From the NCBI RefSeq assembly GCF_023169945.1, contig NZ_AP025591.1:6060501-6124500 (forward strand): a DNA stretch of 64,000 nucleotides, given 5' to 3'. This document shows, piece after piece, positions 51,557 through 59,954 of the stretch. The notes under the pieces are model-generated. The model saw only the letters and a program-made list of their open reading frames with translations. It was not told the origin of the DNA and searched no databases. Numbering within the stretch: position 1 is the first letter of the stretch; each line of letters begins with the position of its first letter. The position numbers were made by a program, and so were the translations under genes. This DNA is from Anaeromyxobacter oryzae (lineage in GTDB: Bacteria; Myxococcota; Myxococcia; Myxococcales; Anaeromyxobacteraceae).

Positions 51557-52492
51557 ATGAATCCAGACATGTACGCAGAGTGGCTGCGTCGCCAGGGCCA
51601 CCGCGTCGTTCGGACCGCCAGCAGCTACTGGTACGACGCCGGACCGCGAGTGTACCAGGCCTTCCCGTATCACTGGCTCATCACGCCGCCGGAGGACGAG
51701 CTCCGGCGGTTCCTCAGGGACAACGGCGCGATCGCGCTGCGCTACTCGACGACGGCGGACGCGCCGGAGGGGTGCATCAGCTATCACCTGGTCTGCGACG
51801 ACCGCGGTTACGGCCTGGACTCGATCGGCAAGCAGTCCCGGCAGAACGTCCGCCTGGGCCTGGCGAAGTGCCGGGTCGAGCGGATCCCGCTCGAACGGCT
51901 GGCGGAGGAGGGGTGGGCGCTGGAGCGGGACACGATCGGACGGCAGGGGCGAGAGGGTACGTTCGACGCGGAAGCCTGGCGACGCCGGTATCTCGCGGCG
52001 GCCGATCTGCCGGGGTTCGAGGCGTGGGGGGCGCTGGTGGACGGACGCCTCGCGGCCTCGATCCTCGCGTTCACGGTGGACGACTGCTGCGAGCTCCTCT
52101 CGCAGCAGTGCCTCACGGAGTTCGTGAAGGCACGCGTGAACAACGCGCTCGCCTTCGTCGCGACGCGGTCCATCCTCGACAGGCCCGAGATTCGCTCGAT
52201 CTTCTACACGCTGCAGTCGCTCGACGCCCCCGCCAGCGTCGACGAGTTCAAGCTGCGGATGGGGTACCGTCCCAGGCTCGTGCGGCAGCGGGTGGTGTTC
52301 CATCCGTGGCTCGCCGGCGCGGCGAACCCGGTCACGCTCGCGATCCTGCACAGCCTCCGGCAGCGTCGTCCCTCCAGCACCGTGCTCTCGAAGGCCGAGG
52401 GCGTCGTGCGCTTCCACCTGCAGGGCCGGCGCCCGCTCGCCGAGCAGGACTGGCCGGAGTGCGTGAAGGAGTCGCAGGGCGCGCGCCCCTGA
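51557..52492 (+). CDS. FemAB/GNAT-type (BioF2-like) acyltransferase domain protein
   Basis: 311 residues from ATG 51557, preceded by GGAGCGAGGCACCG. SIGKQSRQNVRLGLAKCRVERIPL resembles the first half of the FemAB-like double GNAT fold, and FEAWGALVDGRLAASILAFTVDDCCELLSQQC is the acyl-CoA-binding beta hairpin of the second. Such proteins in exopolysaccharide loci are thought to attach acyl or aminoacyl groups to sugars. It stands alone on the plus strand between two minus-strand glycan genes. Confidence 0.75.
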   Translation: MNPDMYAEWLRRQGHRVVRTASSYWYDAGPRVYQAFPYHWLITPPEDELRRFLRDNGAIALRYSTTADAPEGCISYHLVCDDRGYGLDSIGKQSRQNVRLGLAKCRVERIPLERLAEEGWALERDTIGRQGREGTFDAEAWRRRYLAAADLPGFEAWGALVDGRLAASILAFTVDDCCELLSQQCLTEFVKARVNNALAFVATRSILDRPEIRSIFYTLQSLDAPASVDEFKLRMGYRPRLVRQRVVFHPWLAGAANPVTLAILHSLRQRRPSSTVLSKAEGVVRFHLQGRRPLAEQDWPECVKESQGARP

Positions 52493-52522
52493 GGCGCGTC
52501 GGAGGCGTCGGCCCGCCGATCG

Positions 52523-53710
52523 TCACCGGGCGCGGGTCGCCGCCAGCGGCACGGCGCGCGCGCCGACGGCCGGCGCGCCCGGGCCGCGGCACACGGTGCA
52601 GATGGCCTCCATGAAGCGCTCACTCGTGAAGCGCGCGGCCGCTGCATGGTTGGTCTCCATCATCGCCGCGAGCTTCTCCCGGTCGTCGACGAGCGTCCGG
52701 ATCGCCGCCGCGAGGCGCGCCGGGTCGCCGGGCGCGACGAGGAGCCCCCCGTCGCCGTCCACGACGAGCTCCGGGATGGCGCCGACGGGCGTCGTCACCA
52801 CCGCGCACCCGGTCGCCATCGCCTCGAGCAGCACCATCGGGAGCCCCTCGCCGTACGACGGCAGGACGAGGACGTCCGCGTTCTCGAGGAGCTCTGCCTT
52901 GGCCGCGCCAGACACGTAGCCGTGCATCGCCACGCGGTCACCGAGCGCCGCCAGGGGTGACGCCAGGGCCTCGTCGATCCCCGCCTCGTTCGGCCTCCCG
53001 CAGACGTGCAGCTTCACGGGCGCGTCGCCGAGCCGGACGAGCGCGGCGAGGAGGTCCAGGATGCCCTTTCGCCGATCGAGCGACCCCATGAAGAGGAGCT
53101 CGAGCCGGTCCTTCGCCCGCGCGCGCGCGACTTTCCGCCGGAGCGCGTCCGGCCCGAAGCGGACCTCGTGGAAGTTGTGGACGACGTGGGTGCGGGCGCC
53201 CGGGAGCCCGATCCGGACGAACTCGTCGCGGGTGCGCCCGGAGAGGAAGACGACGTCATCCACGCTGCGCCTCATCGCCTCCACCACGAGCCGATCGAGG
53301 AGCGGGACGTCGAAGAGGATCTTCGTCGCCTCTGCGAAGTGGACGTGCAGGACGACCCGGCACCGCGGGCGCCGTCCGATGAGCTGGATCGCGAGCAGGT
53401 CCTTGAGCAGAGCCCACCGGACGGACGACGAGACGTAGACGACGTCGAACCGCTTCCCCCGCTGCTCGGCCCTGAGCCGCGCGGCCATCCGGAGCGCGTT
53501 CACGAGGTTGCCGGCCGTCAGCTTGCCCGCGTCCGCGGGGCTCCGCTCGCCCGGCTCGGTGTTGAAGAAGTCGAACTCGCAGCCCCTGCGCGCCGCCAGG
53601 TCGAGGTGGCTCCGGACGCCGTTCGCGACCGCGGTGATCCCGCCCGGGAAGCGCCCGGCCCTCGGGAACGGGGCCAGGAACAGGACGCGCGTGGGCGAGG
53701 GGCTAGCCAC
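52523..53710 (-). CDS. GT4-family glycosyltransferase
   Basis: 395 residues from GTG 53710, preceded (minus strand) by GGGAGG. RVLFLAPFPRAGRFPGGITAVANGV is the N-terminal loop; LELLFMGSLDRRKGILDLLAAL, DVLVLPSYGEGLPMVLLEAMATGCAVVTTPVG (EX7E) and GDGGLLVAPGDPARLAAAI are the C-terminal donor site. It is a third GT4 enzyme of the locus. An Ala/Arg-rich reading upstream of the GTG is not part of the protein. Confidence 0.9.
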   Translation of the reverse strand: MASPSPTRVLFLAPFPRAGRFPGGITAVANGVRSHLDLAARRGCEFDFFNTEPGERSPADAGKLTAGNLVNALRMAARLRAEQRGKRFDVVYVSSSVRWALLKDLLAIQLIGRRPRCRVVLHVHFAEATKILFDVPLLDRLVVEAMRRSVDDVVFLSGRTRDEFVRIGLPGARTHVVHNFHEVRFGPDALRRKVARARAKDRLELLFMGSLDRRKGILDLLAALVRLGDAPVKLHVCGRPNEAGIDEALASPLAALGDRVAMHGYVSGAAKAELLENADVLVLPSYGEGLPMVLLEAMATGCAVVTTPVGAIPELVVDGDGGLLVAPGDPARLAAAIRTLVDDREKLAAMMETNHAAAARFTSERFMEAICTVCRGPGAPAVGARAVPLAATRAR

Positions 53711-54115
53711 GCGAGCCTCCCGCGCGCTCGAGCGAGCCGGACCGGGTTCTCTGCATCGCCGTGAGGTGAAGGACGGTGCGCGTGCCGGACATGCGTTCAC
53801 TCCGCGTCCAGGTCGACGACTGCACCATGCTACGCTGCGCGCGACGGTGAGCATCCCTTCGCTTGGGGCCGCGCCGGAGCGCGCTGCGTTCCCGTGCCTC
53901 GCGTCCGCCGCCCGTGTCCCGCTGCGCGCTCCGCTCCGTCGACGGGTGGGGCCATCCGATCGGGGAGCCTCGGTTCGAGCGTCCGAGTTCAACGCAACCC
54001 CCGGACGGCACCGGTCGGCTCCGCCGAGCCCGGACGCGCGTTCGGGAGCCCGATGGGGTACTCTCCGCGCCGGTCGTCGCGGCGATCGTGCCGCGGCGTG
54101 GAGGGGACGGGCCAC
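53711..54115. other. Divergent intergenic region between glycosyltransferase and sensor kinase
   Basis: About 405 bases with no recognisable gene; open frames here are Arg/Ala/Pro low-complexity readings. The kinase could start at ATG 54053 inside this interval. No promoter motif stands out. Confidence 0.4.
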
Positions 54116-55900
54116 GTGCACAGGCCGACGGTGCCGGCGTGGTCAGCGGGGACGATCGCGCGCGCGCTCGTCGTGGCGGTCTTCGTCGTGGACCTGCTCG
54201 TCTGCGGTCTCGTCGGCCACGCTCTCCGCCAGAGCCGGGCGCACCATCGCGATCGTGCGGTCGTCGCGACGCGGAATCTCAGCGCCGCCCTCGAGCAGTA
54301 CCTCGGCGGCCTCGTCGACAAGATCGATCTGTCGCTGGTCGCGATCGTCGACGAGTACGAGCGCGAGCTCGCGAGCGGAGGCGTGGACGGCGCGGCGCTG
54401 GACGCCTACCTCGCGCGCCAGCGGCGGCGGCTCCTCGAGGTCGACGCGATCCGCACGGTGGACGCCCGCGGCGACATCGATCACGGAGACGACGTCCGCC
54501 CGGGCGCTCGCGCGAACGTGGCCGACCGGGCGTTCTTCACGCGCCTCCGGGACGAGACCGGCGCGGGCCTCCTGGTCTCGGAGCCGGTCATCGGCCGGCT
54601 GAAGGGGAAGCCGGAGATCGTCTTCGCCCGGAGGATCACGCGCCCGGACGGGAGCTTCGCGGGCGTCGCGACGGCGGTCGTCGCGGTCGACGGGATCGGG
54701 CGGACGTTCTCGACGCTCGACCTCGGCCGCCGGGGCGTGGTCGTGCTCAGGGACGAGCAGCTCGGGCTCGTGGTCCGGCAGGCGGCGGAGGGCACCCGGA
54801 TCGCGATCGGCGACCGGACCGTCTCGCCGGAGCTCCAGCGGTTCGTCCGCGAGCGGCGCACCGAGGCGACCTACGCGGGCGTGGCGGTGGACGGGATCGA
54901 GCGCACGTTCACGTTCCGGAGGCTCGCGCGGTACCCGCTGTTCGTCATCGTCGGCCTCGCGTTCGACGACTACCTCGGCGAGTGGTGGCAGGAGCTGGCG
55001 GGCGCGCTCGGCTTCTTGGTGCTGTTCGTGGTGCTCACCGCGGTCGCCGCGTCGTCGGCCGTGCGCGCCTGGCGGCGCCGGGACGCCGCGGTCCGCGCGC
55101 TCGCGAGCGAGGAGGCGCAGCGGCGGGAGCTCGAGGCGCGGATGCAGGAGGCCGAGCGGATGGCCTCGCTCGGCACGCTCGCCGCCGGCGTCGCGCACGA
55201 GGTGAACAACCCCCTCACGTACGTGCTCAGCAACGTCGGCTTCGCCGTGGAGCAGCTCCGCGCCACCGAGGCCGGGTGGTCGGCGCGTCCGGAGGGCGCG
55301 TCGCTCCGCGAGGCCGCCGCCGCGCTGCAGGAGGCGCTCTCGGGCGCCGAGTCCGTCCGGCACATCGTCCGGGACCTGAAGACCTTCTCGCGGGCGGACG
55401 GCGAACGGGTCGCGCCGGTCGACCTGAACCGGGTCGTCGAGGCGTGCCTCAAGATGTCGGCGAGCGTGACGGCGGGCCGCGCGCGGGTGGTGCGGCGCCT
55501 CGGGGACGTCCCGCTCGTCCTGGCGAACGAGGCGCGCCTCGGGCAGGTCGTCCTGAACCTGGTCGTGAACGCCGCGCAGGCGATCCCCGGCGGACCCGCG
55601 GCCGCGCACGAGATCGCGGTGTCGACCGCGCGAGCGGACGGCGGCCGCGTCGTCCTCGAGGTCCGCGACACCGGGACCGGGATCGCGCCCGACGTGCTGC
55701 CGCGGATCTTCGATCCCTTCTTCACGACCAAGGGCGTGCGGGAGGGGACCGGGCTCGGGCTCTCGATCTGCCACGGCATCGTGAAGGCGTTCGGGGGCGA
55801 GATCCGGGTCGAGACCGCGGTCGGGCGGGGGAGCGCCTTTCGCGTGCTGCTCCCGGCGGTGGCCGGAGATTTCGCGGGAGCCGGCGCGGCGTCGTGCTAA
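54116..55900 (+). CDS. Membrane sensor histidine kinase with dCache-like input
   Basis: 594 residues from GTG 54116 (GAGGGGACG upstream); ATG 54053 would add 21. A helix at about 15-38, an extracytoplasmic double-PAS/dCache-like domain (ADRAFFTRLRDETGAGLLVSEPVIGRLKGK) to about 300 and a second helix (LGFLVLFVVLTAVAASSAV) precede a coiled coil and the kinase: H-box LAAGVAHEVNNPLTYVLSN (H361), N-box LVVNAAQAIPGG, G1 DTGTGIAPDV and FFTTKGVREGTGLGLSI. It is a NtrB-like two-component kinase of the class paired with sigma-54 activators, but no regulator gene is adjacent. Confidence 0.9.
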   Translation: MHRPTVPAWSAGTIARALVVAVFVVDLLVCGLVGHALRQSRAHHRDRAVVATRNLSAALEQYLGGLVDKIDLSLVAIVDEYERELASGGVDGAALDAYLARQRRRLLEVDAIRTVDARGDIDHGDDVRPGARANVADRAFFTRLRDETGAGLLVSEPVIGRLKGKPEIVFARRITRPDGSFAGVATAVVAVDGIGRTFSTLDLGRRGVVVLRDEQLGLVVRQAAEGTRIAIGDRTVSPELQRFVRERRTEATYAGVAVDGIERTFTFRRLARYPLFVIVGLAFDDYLGEWWQELAGALGFLVLFVVLTAVAASSAVRAWRRRDAAVRALASEEAQRRELEARMQEAERMASLGTLAAGVAHEVNNPLTYVLSNVGFAVEQLRATEAGWSARPEGASLREAAAALQEALSGAESVRHIVRDLKTFSRADGERVAPVDLNRVVEACLKMSASVTAGRARVVRRLGDVPLVLANEARLGQVVLNLVVNAAQAIPGGPAAAHEIAVSTARADGGRVVLEVRDTGTGIAPDVLPRIFDPFFTTKGVREGTGLGLSICHGIVKAFGGEIRVETAVGRGSAFRVLLPAVAGDFAGAGAASC

Positions 55901-55960
55901 AGACCGGTCGTGGACGGTCGGCGGCGACGTCCTTCACGACCGGAGAGGAGAGGGGAGACG

Positions 55961-56266
55961 ATGATCGAGAAGCTCGCGAGCCTCGCCGCCCCCGGCCGCC
56001 TCTCCTGGCTCCTCGCCGAGGGGGCCCGCGGACATCACCCGCTCTTCGCGCCCGCCGAGATCCGCTCCGCGTTCGAGACGCCAGAGGAGGTCCTAGGGCG
56101 CGACGAGGCGGACCGCGTGGAGGACGCGCTCCTCGCGATCTGCCAGGAGCCGCTCGACGTGGCGCGCGCCACCGTGGACGCGCTCCCCCCTGGTGACCGG
56201 CGTGCGCTCATCCGGCTCTACTTCGGGCTCCTCGACCGCGTCGGCGGCGAGGGGGAGAGGCACTAG
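55961..56266 (+). CDS. Small helical protein of unknown function
   Basis: 101 residues from ATG 55961, just after AGAGGAGAGGGGA. The sequence (MIEKLASLAAPGRLSWLLAE to RRALIRLYFGLLDRV) looks all-alpha and soluble. It is not recognised. It precedes the nucleotidyltransferase gene by 6 bases, so it is probably in the same transcript. Confidence 0.65.
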   Translation: MIEKLASLAAPGRLSWLLAEGARGHHPLFAPAEIRSAFETPEEVLGRDEADRVEDALLAICQEPLDVARATVDALPPGDRRALIRLYFGLLDRVGGEGERH

Positions 56267-56272
56267 CCACCC

Positions 56273-57586
56273 ATGGCCGCGCCCGCCGCGCTCGCCCGGG
56301 CGGCGTTCCCGGCGCCGATCCTCGACGTCCTCCGCCGCCTCGGCGAGGCGGGGCACCGCTCGTGGCTCGTCGGCGGCGCGGTCCGGGACCTCCTGCTGCA
56401 CCGCGCGCGCGACGCCGCCGACTACGACGTCGCGACGCCCGCGACCCCCGAGCAGGTGATCGCGCTGTTCCGGCGCGTCGTCCCGACCGGCATCGCCCAC
56501 GGCACCGTGACCGTCCTCGTCGGGGACGAGAAGATCGAGGTGACCACCTTCCGCGGCGAGGGTGTCTACCTGGACGGCCGCCGCCCGGCGTCGGTCACCT
56601 TCCACACCGATCTCGAGGCGGACCTCGCGAGGCGCGACTTCACCATGAACGCCATGGCGTTCGATCCCCTCGCACGGGACTTCCGGGATCCGTTCGGGGG
56701 TCGCGAGGACATGCGCCGCGGTCGCGTGCGGGCGGTGGGAGTCCCGGAGGAGCGCTTCGGCGAGGACGGGCTCCGCCCGATGCGCGCCGTCCGGTTCGCC
56801 GCGCAGCTCGGGTACGACCTCGACCCGGGCACGCGCGCCGCGATCCCCGCGGCGCTGGACGTCGTCCGCAAGGTCGCCGTCGAGCGGATCGCGACGGAGC
56901 TCGAGAAGCTGGTCGTCGCGCCGGATGCCGCCCGCGGCGTCGCGCTCCTCCGCTCCACTGGTCTTTTGGCGGTGGTCGTGCCGTCCCTCGCGGCGCTGTC
57001 CGCCGCCTCCGTCCGGCACGCGGAAGCCCTCCTCCGGCGCCTGCCGGCGGACGCAGTGCTCCGGTTCGCGGCGCTCTTCCACGGGCTCGGCGCCGACCCG
57101 GCCCAGCGGCTGCTCGTGGAGCTCCGCTACCCGCGCCGCCTCTCGGACGAGGTGGGCGCGCTGCTGCGGAACCACGCCTGCCGCGAGGGGGACGCGGCGG
57201 GCGCCTTCCCGGCCGGCGGCGCCGCCGAGCTGCGCCGCTGGCTCTCGCGGGTGACCCCGCCGCGGGTGGACGCGCAGCTGCAGCTCCTGTGGGCGGAGGC
57301 GCGGGCGCTCCCGGCCCGCCGCCGCGCGGCTGCCGAGCGCGAGGTGAAGAAACTGCAAGCGGCGGCGCGCGGAATGCTCGCGGAGTCGCCGCCGCTCTCG
57401 ACCCAGGCGCTCGCGCTCGACGGCAGGGCCGTCGTCGCGCTCCTCGGAGTCGACCCTGGACCGCACGTCGGCGAGGCGCTCCGGCACCTGCTCGACAGGG
57501 TGCTGGAGGATCCCGCGGCGAACACGGCGGGCGCGCTCGAGGCGGAGCTGCGACGGTGGTGGGCCGAGCGGACGGCGCGCTTATAA
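56273..57586 (+). CDS. CCA-adding enzyme / poly(A) polymerase family nucleotidyltransferase
   Basis: 437 residues, class II. WLVGGAVRDLLLHR (33-44) and the metal-binding DYD (D50, D52), TFHTDLEADLARRDFTMNAMA, and GEDGLRPMRAVRFAAQLGYDL (the EDxxRxxRAxRFA nucleotide-recognition motif) are present. The C-terminal half is the helical body. It adds CCA to tRNA 3' ends or A-tails to RNA. The tRNA-Arg gene in this window lacks an encoded CCA, so a CCA-adding activity is needed in this organism; which of the two this one has is not settled by sequence alone. Confidence 0.9.
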   Translation: MAAPAALARAAFPAPILDVLRRLGEAGHRSWLVGGAVRDLLLHRARDAADYDVATPATPEQVIALFRRVVPTGIAHGTVTVLVGDEKIEVTTFRGEGVYLDGRRPASVTFHTDLEADLARRDFTMNAMAFDPLARDFRDPFGGREDMRRGRVRAVGVPEERFGEDGLRPMRAVRFAAQLGYDLDPGTRAAIPAALDVVRKVAVERIATELEKLVVAPDAARGVALLRSTGLLAVVVPSLAALSAASVRHAEALLRRLPADAVLRFAALFHGLGADPAQRLLVELRYPRRLSDEVGALLRNHACREGDAAGAFPAGGAAELRRWLSRVTPPRVDAQLQLLWAEARALPARRRAAAEREVKKLQAAARGMLAESPPLSTQALALDGRAVVALLGVDPGPHVGEALRHLLDRVLEDPAANTAGALEAELRRWWAERTARL

Positions 57587-57603
57587 TTGACCCGAGGTCG
57601 CGA

Positions 57604-58863
57604 ATGTCGCAGCGCGTGCTCTGCATCGAGGGGAACGAGGCGCTCCGGGCGCGCGTGAGGGCGCTCCTCGAGTCCGCCGGGTTCGCCGTCGACACGACCG
57701 CGACGGGGCTCGAGGGCATCGAGCGGGCCCTCACGCTCCCCCCGGACCTGATCGTCGCGGACGTCCACCTGCCGGACATGGAGGGCTACGAGCTCGCGGC
57801 GCGCCTCAGGAGGGAGAAGGCGCTGGAGCAGGTGCCGATCGTCGCCGTCGGCGACTCCCAGGAGGAGCACGACGTCGCCCTCGCCGCGGGCGCCGACGGG
57901 TTCATCGGCCGCGGGCTGGAGGACGGCCAGCTGCCCGACGAGGTGCGCGCGTTCCTCGCGGGGAAGCGCGAGCGGCTCACGGAGAGCGGCGAGCGCGATA
58001 GCCTGCGCGCGCTCTCCGGCAACATGGCTGCGCGCCTCGAGACGGCGCTCGCCGGCCAGCAGCGCGCGAACGCGAAGCTCGTCCAGACCGACCGGCTGAA
58101 GAGCGCGTTCATGCACAACCTCTCGCACGAGCTGTCCACGCCGCTCACGCCGCTCGCCGGCTATCTCCGGATCCTCCAGTCGGACAAGCTCGGCGCCCTC
58201 ACGCCGCAGCAGAAGCGGATCGTCGACTCGATGGTCCAGTCCGTCGGCCGCCTCACGCGCATCATCGACAATCTGTCCGACTTCGCGAGCCTCCAGGTCG
58301 GCCAGGCGCCGATCTTCGAGGGGCCCGTCGAGCCGGATCGGCTCGCCGAGGACGTCGTGGCGGAGCAGCGCTCCGCGATCAAGGACGCCCGCCTGCACGT
58401 GGCCGTCGCCCCCGCGGGCGGGGGGCCGGTGATCGCCGATCCCCGCAAGCTCCGGCAGGCGCTCTCGAACCTCGTGTCCAACGCGGTGAAGTTCTCGCCG
58501 CACGGCGGCGAGGTGCTCGTCGAGGTGACCCGCGACGCGGGCAAGCTGCGGTTCGCGATCTACGACCAGGGACCGGGGATCCGCGACGGTGAGGCGGAAC
58601 AGATCTTCGAGCCGCTCCACCACGCGCAGGTGCGGGCCGGCGAGGACGCGCGCCCGCCCGGGAGCGGCCTCGGATTGCCGGTCGCGCGCCGCATCGCCGA
58701 GGCGCACGGCGGCCGCGTGTGGGTCGAGAGCCCGCCGCGGACCCAGCCCGCGCACGCCGCGCGCCACTACAGCGGCGCGAAGTTCGTCCTCGAGATCCCG
58801 GTGCGCCCCGCCGATCAGCCCACCGCCGGCGAGGGCGCTCGCTCGACGGCGTCGATCGGTTGA
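57604..58863 (+). CDS. Soluble REC-histidine kinase hybrid
   Basis: 419 residues. Residues 1-118 are a receiver domain with phospho-acceptor D53 (VADVHLPDMEG); the usual Thr/Lys positions are altered (AVGDSQEE, and GFIGRG where most receivers have xxxKP). A short coiled coil leads to the kinase: H-box FMHNLSHELSTPLTPL (H175), N-box LSNLVSNAVKFSP, G1 DQGPGI and G2 GSGLGLPVARRI. There are no membrane segments. The architecture (REC before kinase) is common in myxobacterial signalling. The missing conserved Lys may make the receiver phosphorylation-insensitive. It is 17 bases after the nucleotidyltransferase gene. Confidence 0.9.
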   Translation: MSQRVLCIEGNEALRARVRALLESAGFAVDTTATGLEGIERALTLPPDLIVADVHLPDMEGYELAARLRREKALEQVPIVAVGDSQEEHDVALAAGADGFIGRGLEDGQLPDEVRAFLAGKRERLTESGERDSLRALSGNMAARLETALAGQQRANAKLVQTDRLKSAFMHNLSHELSTPLTPLAGYLRILQSDKLGALTPQQKRIVDSMVQSVGRLTRIIDNLSDFASLQVGQAPIFEGPVEPDRLAEDVVAEQRSAIKDARLHVAVAPAGGGPVIADPRKLRQALSNLVSNAVKFSPHGGEVLVEVTRDAGKLRFAIYDQGPGIRDGEAEQIFEPLHHAQVRAGEDARPPGSGLGLPVARRIAEAHGGRVWVESPPRTQPAHAARHYSGAKFVLEIPVRPADQPTAGEGARSTASIG

Positions 58864-58898
58864 TCCACTCCGGCGGAGGCGGTACACCGGTCACGCCG

Positions 58899-59954
58899 AT
58901 GCGGGTGCTCGTCGCCATGTCGGGCGGGGTGGACAGCTCGACCGCCGCCGCGCTCCTCGCCGCCGCGGGCCACGAGGTCGTCGGCGTCACGATGCGCGTC
59001 TGGGACTACTCCGACGCGGCGCGCGGCCGGACCTGCTGCGCGCCCGAGGACGTCGACGACGCGCGCGCCGCCGCTCGCCGGCTCGGGATCCCGTTCTACG
59101 TCGCGAACGTCGAGGCCCGCTTCCGCGAGCGCGTCGTGGACCGGTTCGTGGACGATTACGTCGCGGGCCGCACGCCGAACCCGTGCGTCGCGTGCAACAC
59201 CGAGGTGAAGTTCGACTGGCTCCTCGCGCGCGCCCGCGCGCTCGGCGCGAAGCTCGCGACGGGGCACTACGCGCGCGTGGAGGCCCGCAGCGGCGGCCGC
59301 CTCGTGCTGCGAGCCGCGGCGGACCGCGCGAAGGACCAGAGCTACTTCCTCTACGGCCTCGGCCAGGACGCGCTCCGCGACGTGCTCTTCCCCGTGGGCG
59401 GCCTCGACAAGCCCGCGGTGCGCGCCGCCGCGACGGACGCCGGCCTCCCGAACGCCGCGAAGCCCGACTCGCAGGAGATCTGCTTCGTGCAGGACGGCGA
59501 CGTGGGCGCGTTCGTCGCGCTCCGCGCCCCCGCGCGAGTCCGCCCCGGCGAGATCGTCGGGACCGACGGCCGGTTCCTCGGCCGGCACGACGGCGTGCAC
59601 CGGTTCACGGTCGGGCAGCGCCGCGGCCTCGGGCTGCCCGGGCCGGAGCCGCGGTACGTCGTGCGGCTCGAGCCGGAGGCGGCGCGGGTGGTCGTGGGCA
59701 CGTCGGCGGAGGCCTCCCGCGACGTCTTCGAGGTCCGGGAGGTGTCGTGGGTCGCCGGCGCGCCGCCGCCCGGGCCGGTCGAGGTGAGGGTGAAGGTCCG
59801 TCACCGGCACGACGGCGAGCCGGCCACGGTCACGCCCGCCGGTGGCGGCGGGGCGGCCGTGGCGCTCGAGCGGCCCGTGCGCGGCGTCGCGCCCGGGCAG
59901 GCGGCGGTGTTCTACGCGGGGGACGAGGTGCTGGGTGGCGGACGGATCGTCTGA
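58899..59954 (+). CDS. mnmA: tRNA-specific 2-thiouridylase MnmA
   Basis: 351 residues from ATG 58899. The ATP PP-loop SGGVDSS, catalytic cysteine C96 in NPCVACN, second cysteine C195 in SQEICFVQDG, and TGHYAR and AKDQSYFLYGL are all as in E. coli MnmA (C102/C199). It thiolates C2 of U34 in Lys, Glu and Gln tRNAs in the cytosol. U34 is also the target of the MnmC-like domain fused to Tgt at the other end of the window. It overlaps mtaB by 20 bases. Confidence 0.95.
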   Translation: MRVLVAMSGGVDSSTAAALLAAAGHEVVGVTMRVWDYSDAARGRTCCAPEDVDDARAAARRLGIPFYVANVEARFRERVVDRFVDDYVAGRTPNPCVACNTEVKFDWLLARARALGAKLATGHYARVEARSGGRLVLRAAADRAKDQSYFLYGLGQDALRDVLFPVGGLDKPAVRAAATDAGLPNAAKPDSQEICFVQDGDVGAFVALRAPARVRPGEIVGTDGRFLGRHDGVHRFTVGQRRGLGLPGPEPRYVVRLEPEAARVVVGTSAEASRDVFEVREVSWVAGAPPPGPVEVRVKVRHRHDGEPATVTPAGGGGAAVALERPVRGVAPGQAAVFYAGDEVLGGGRIV

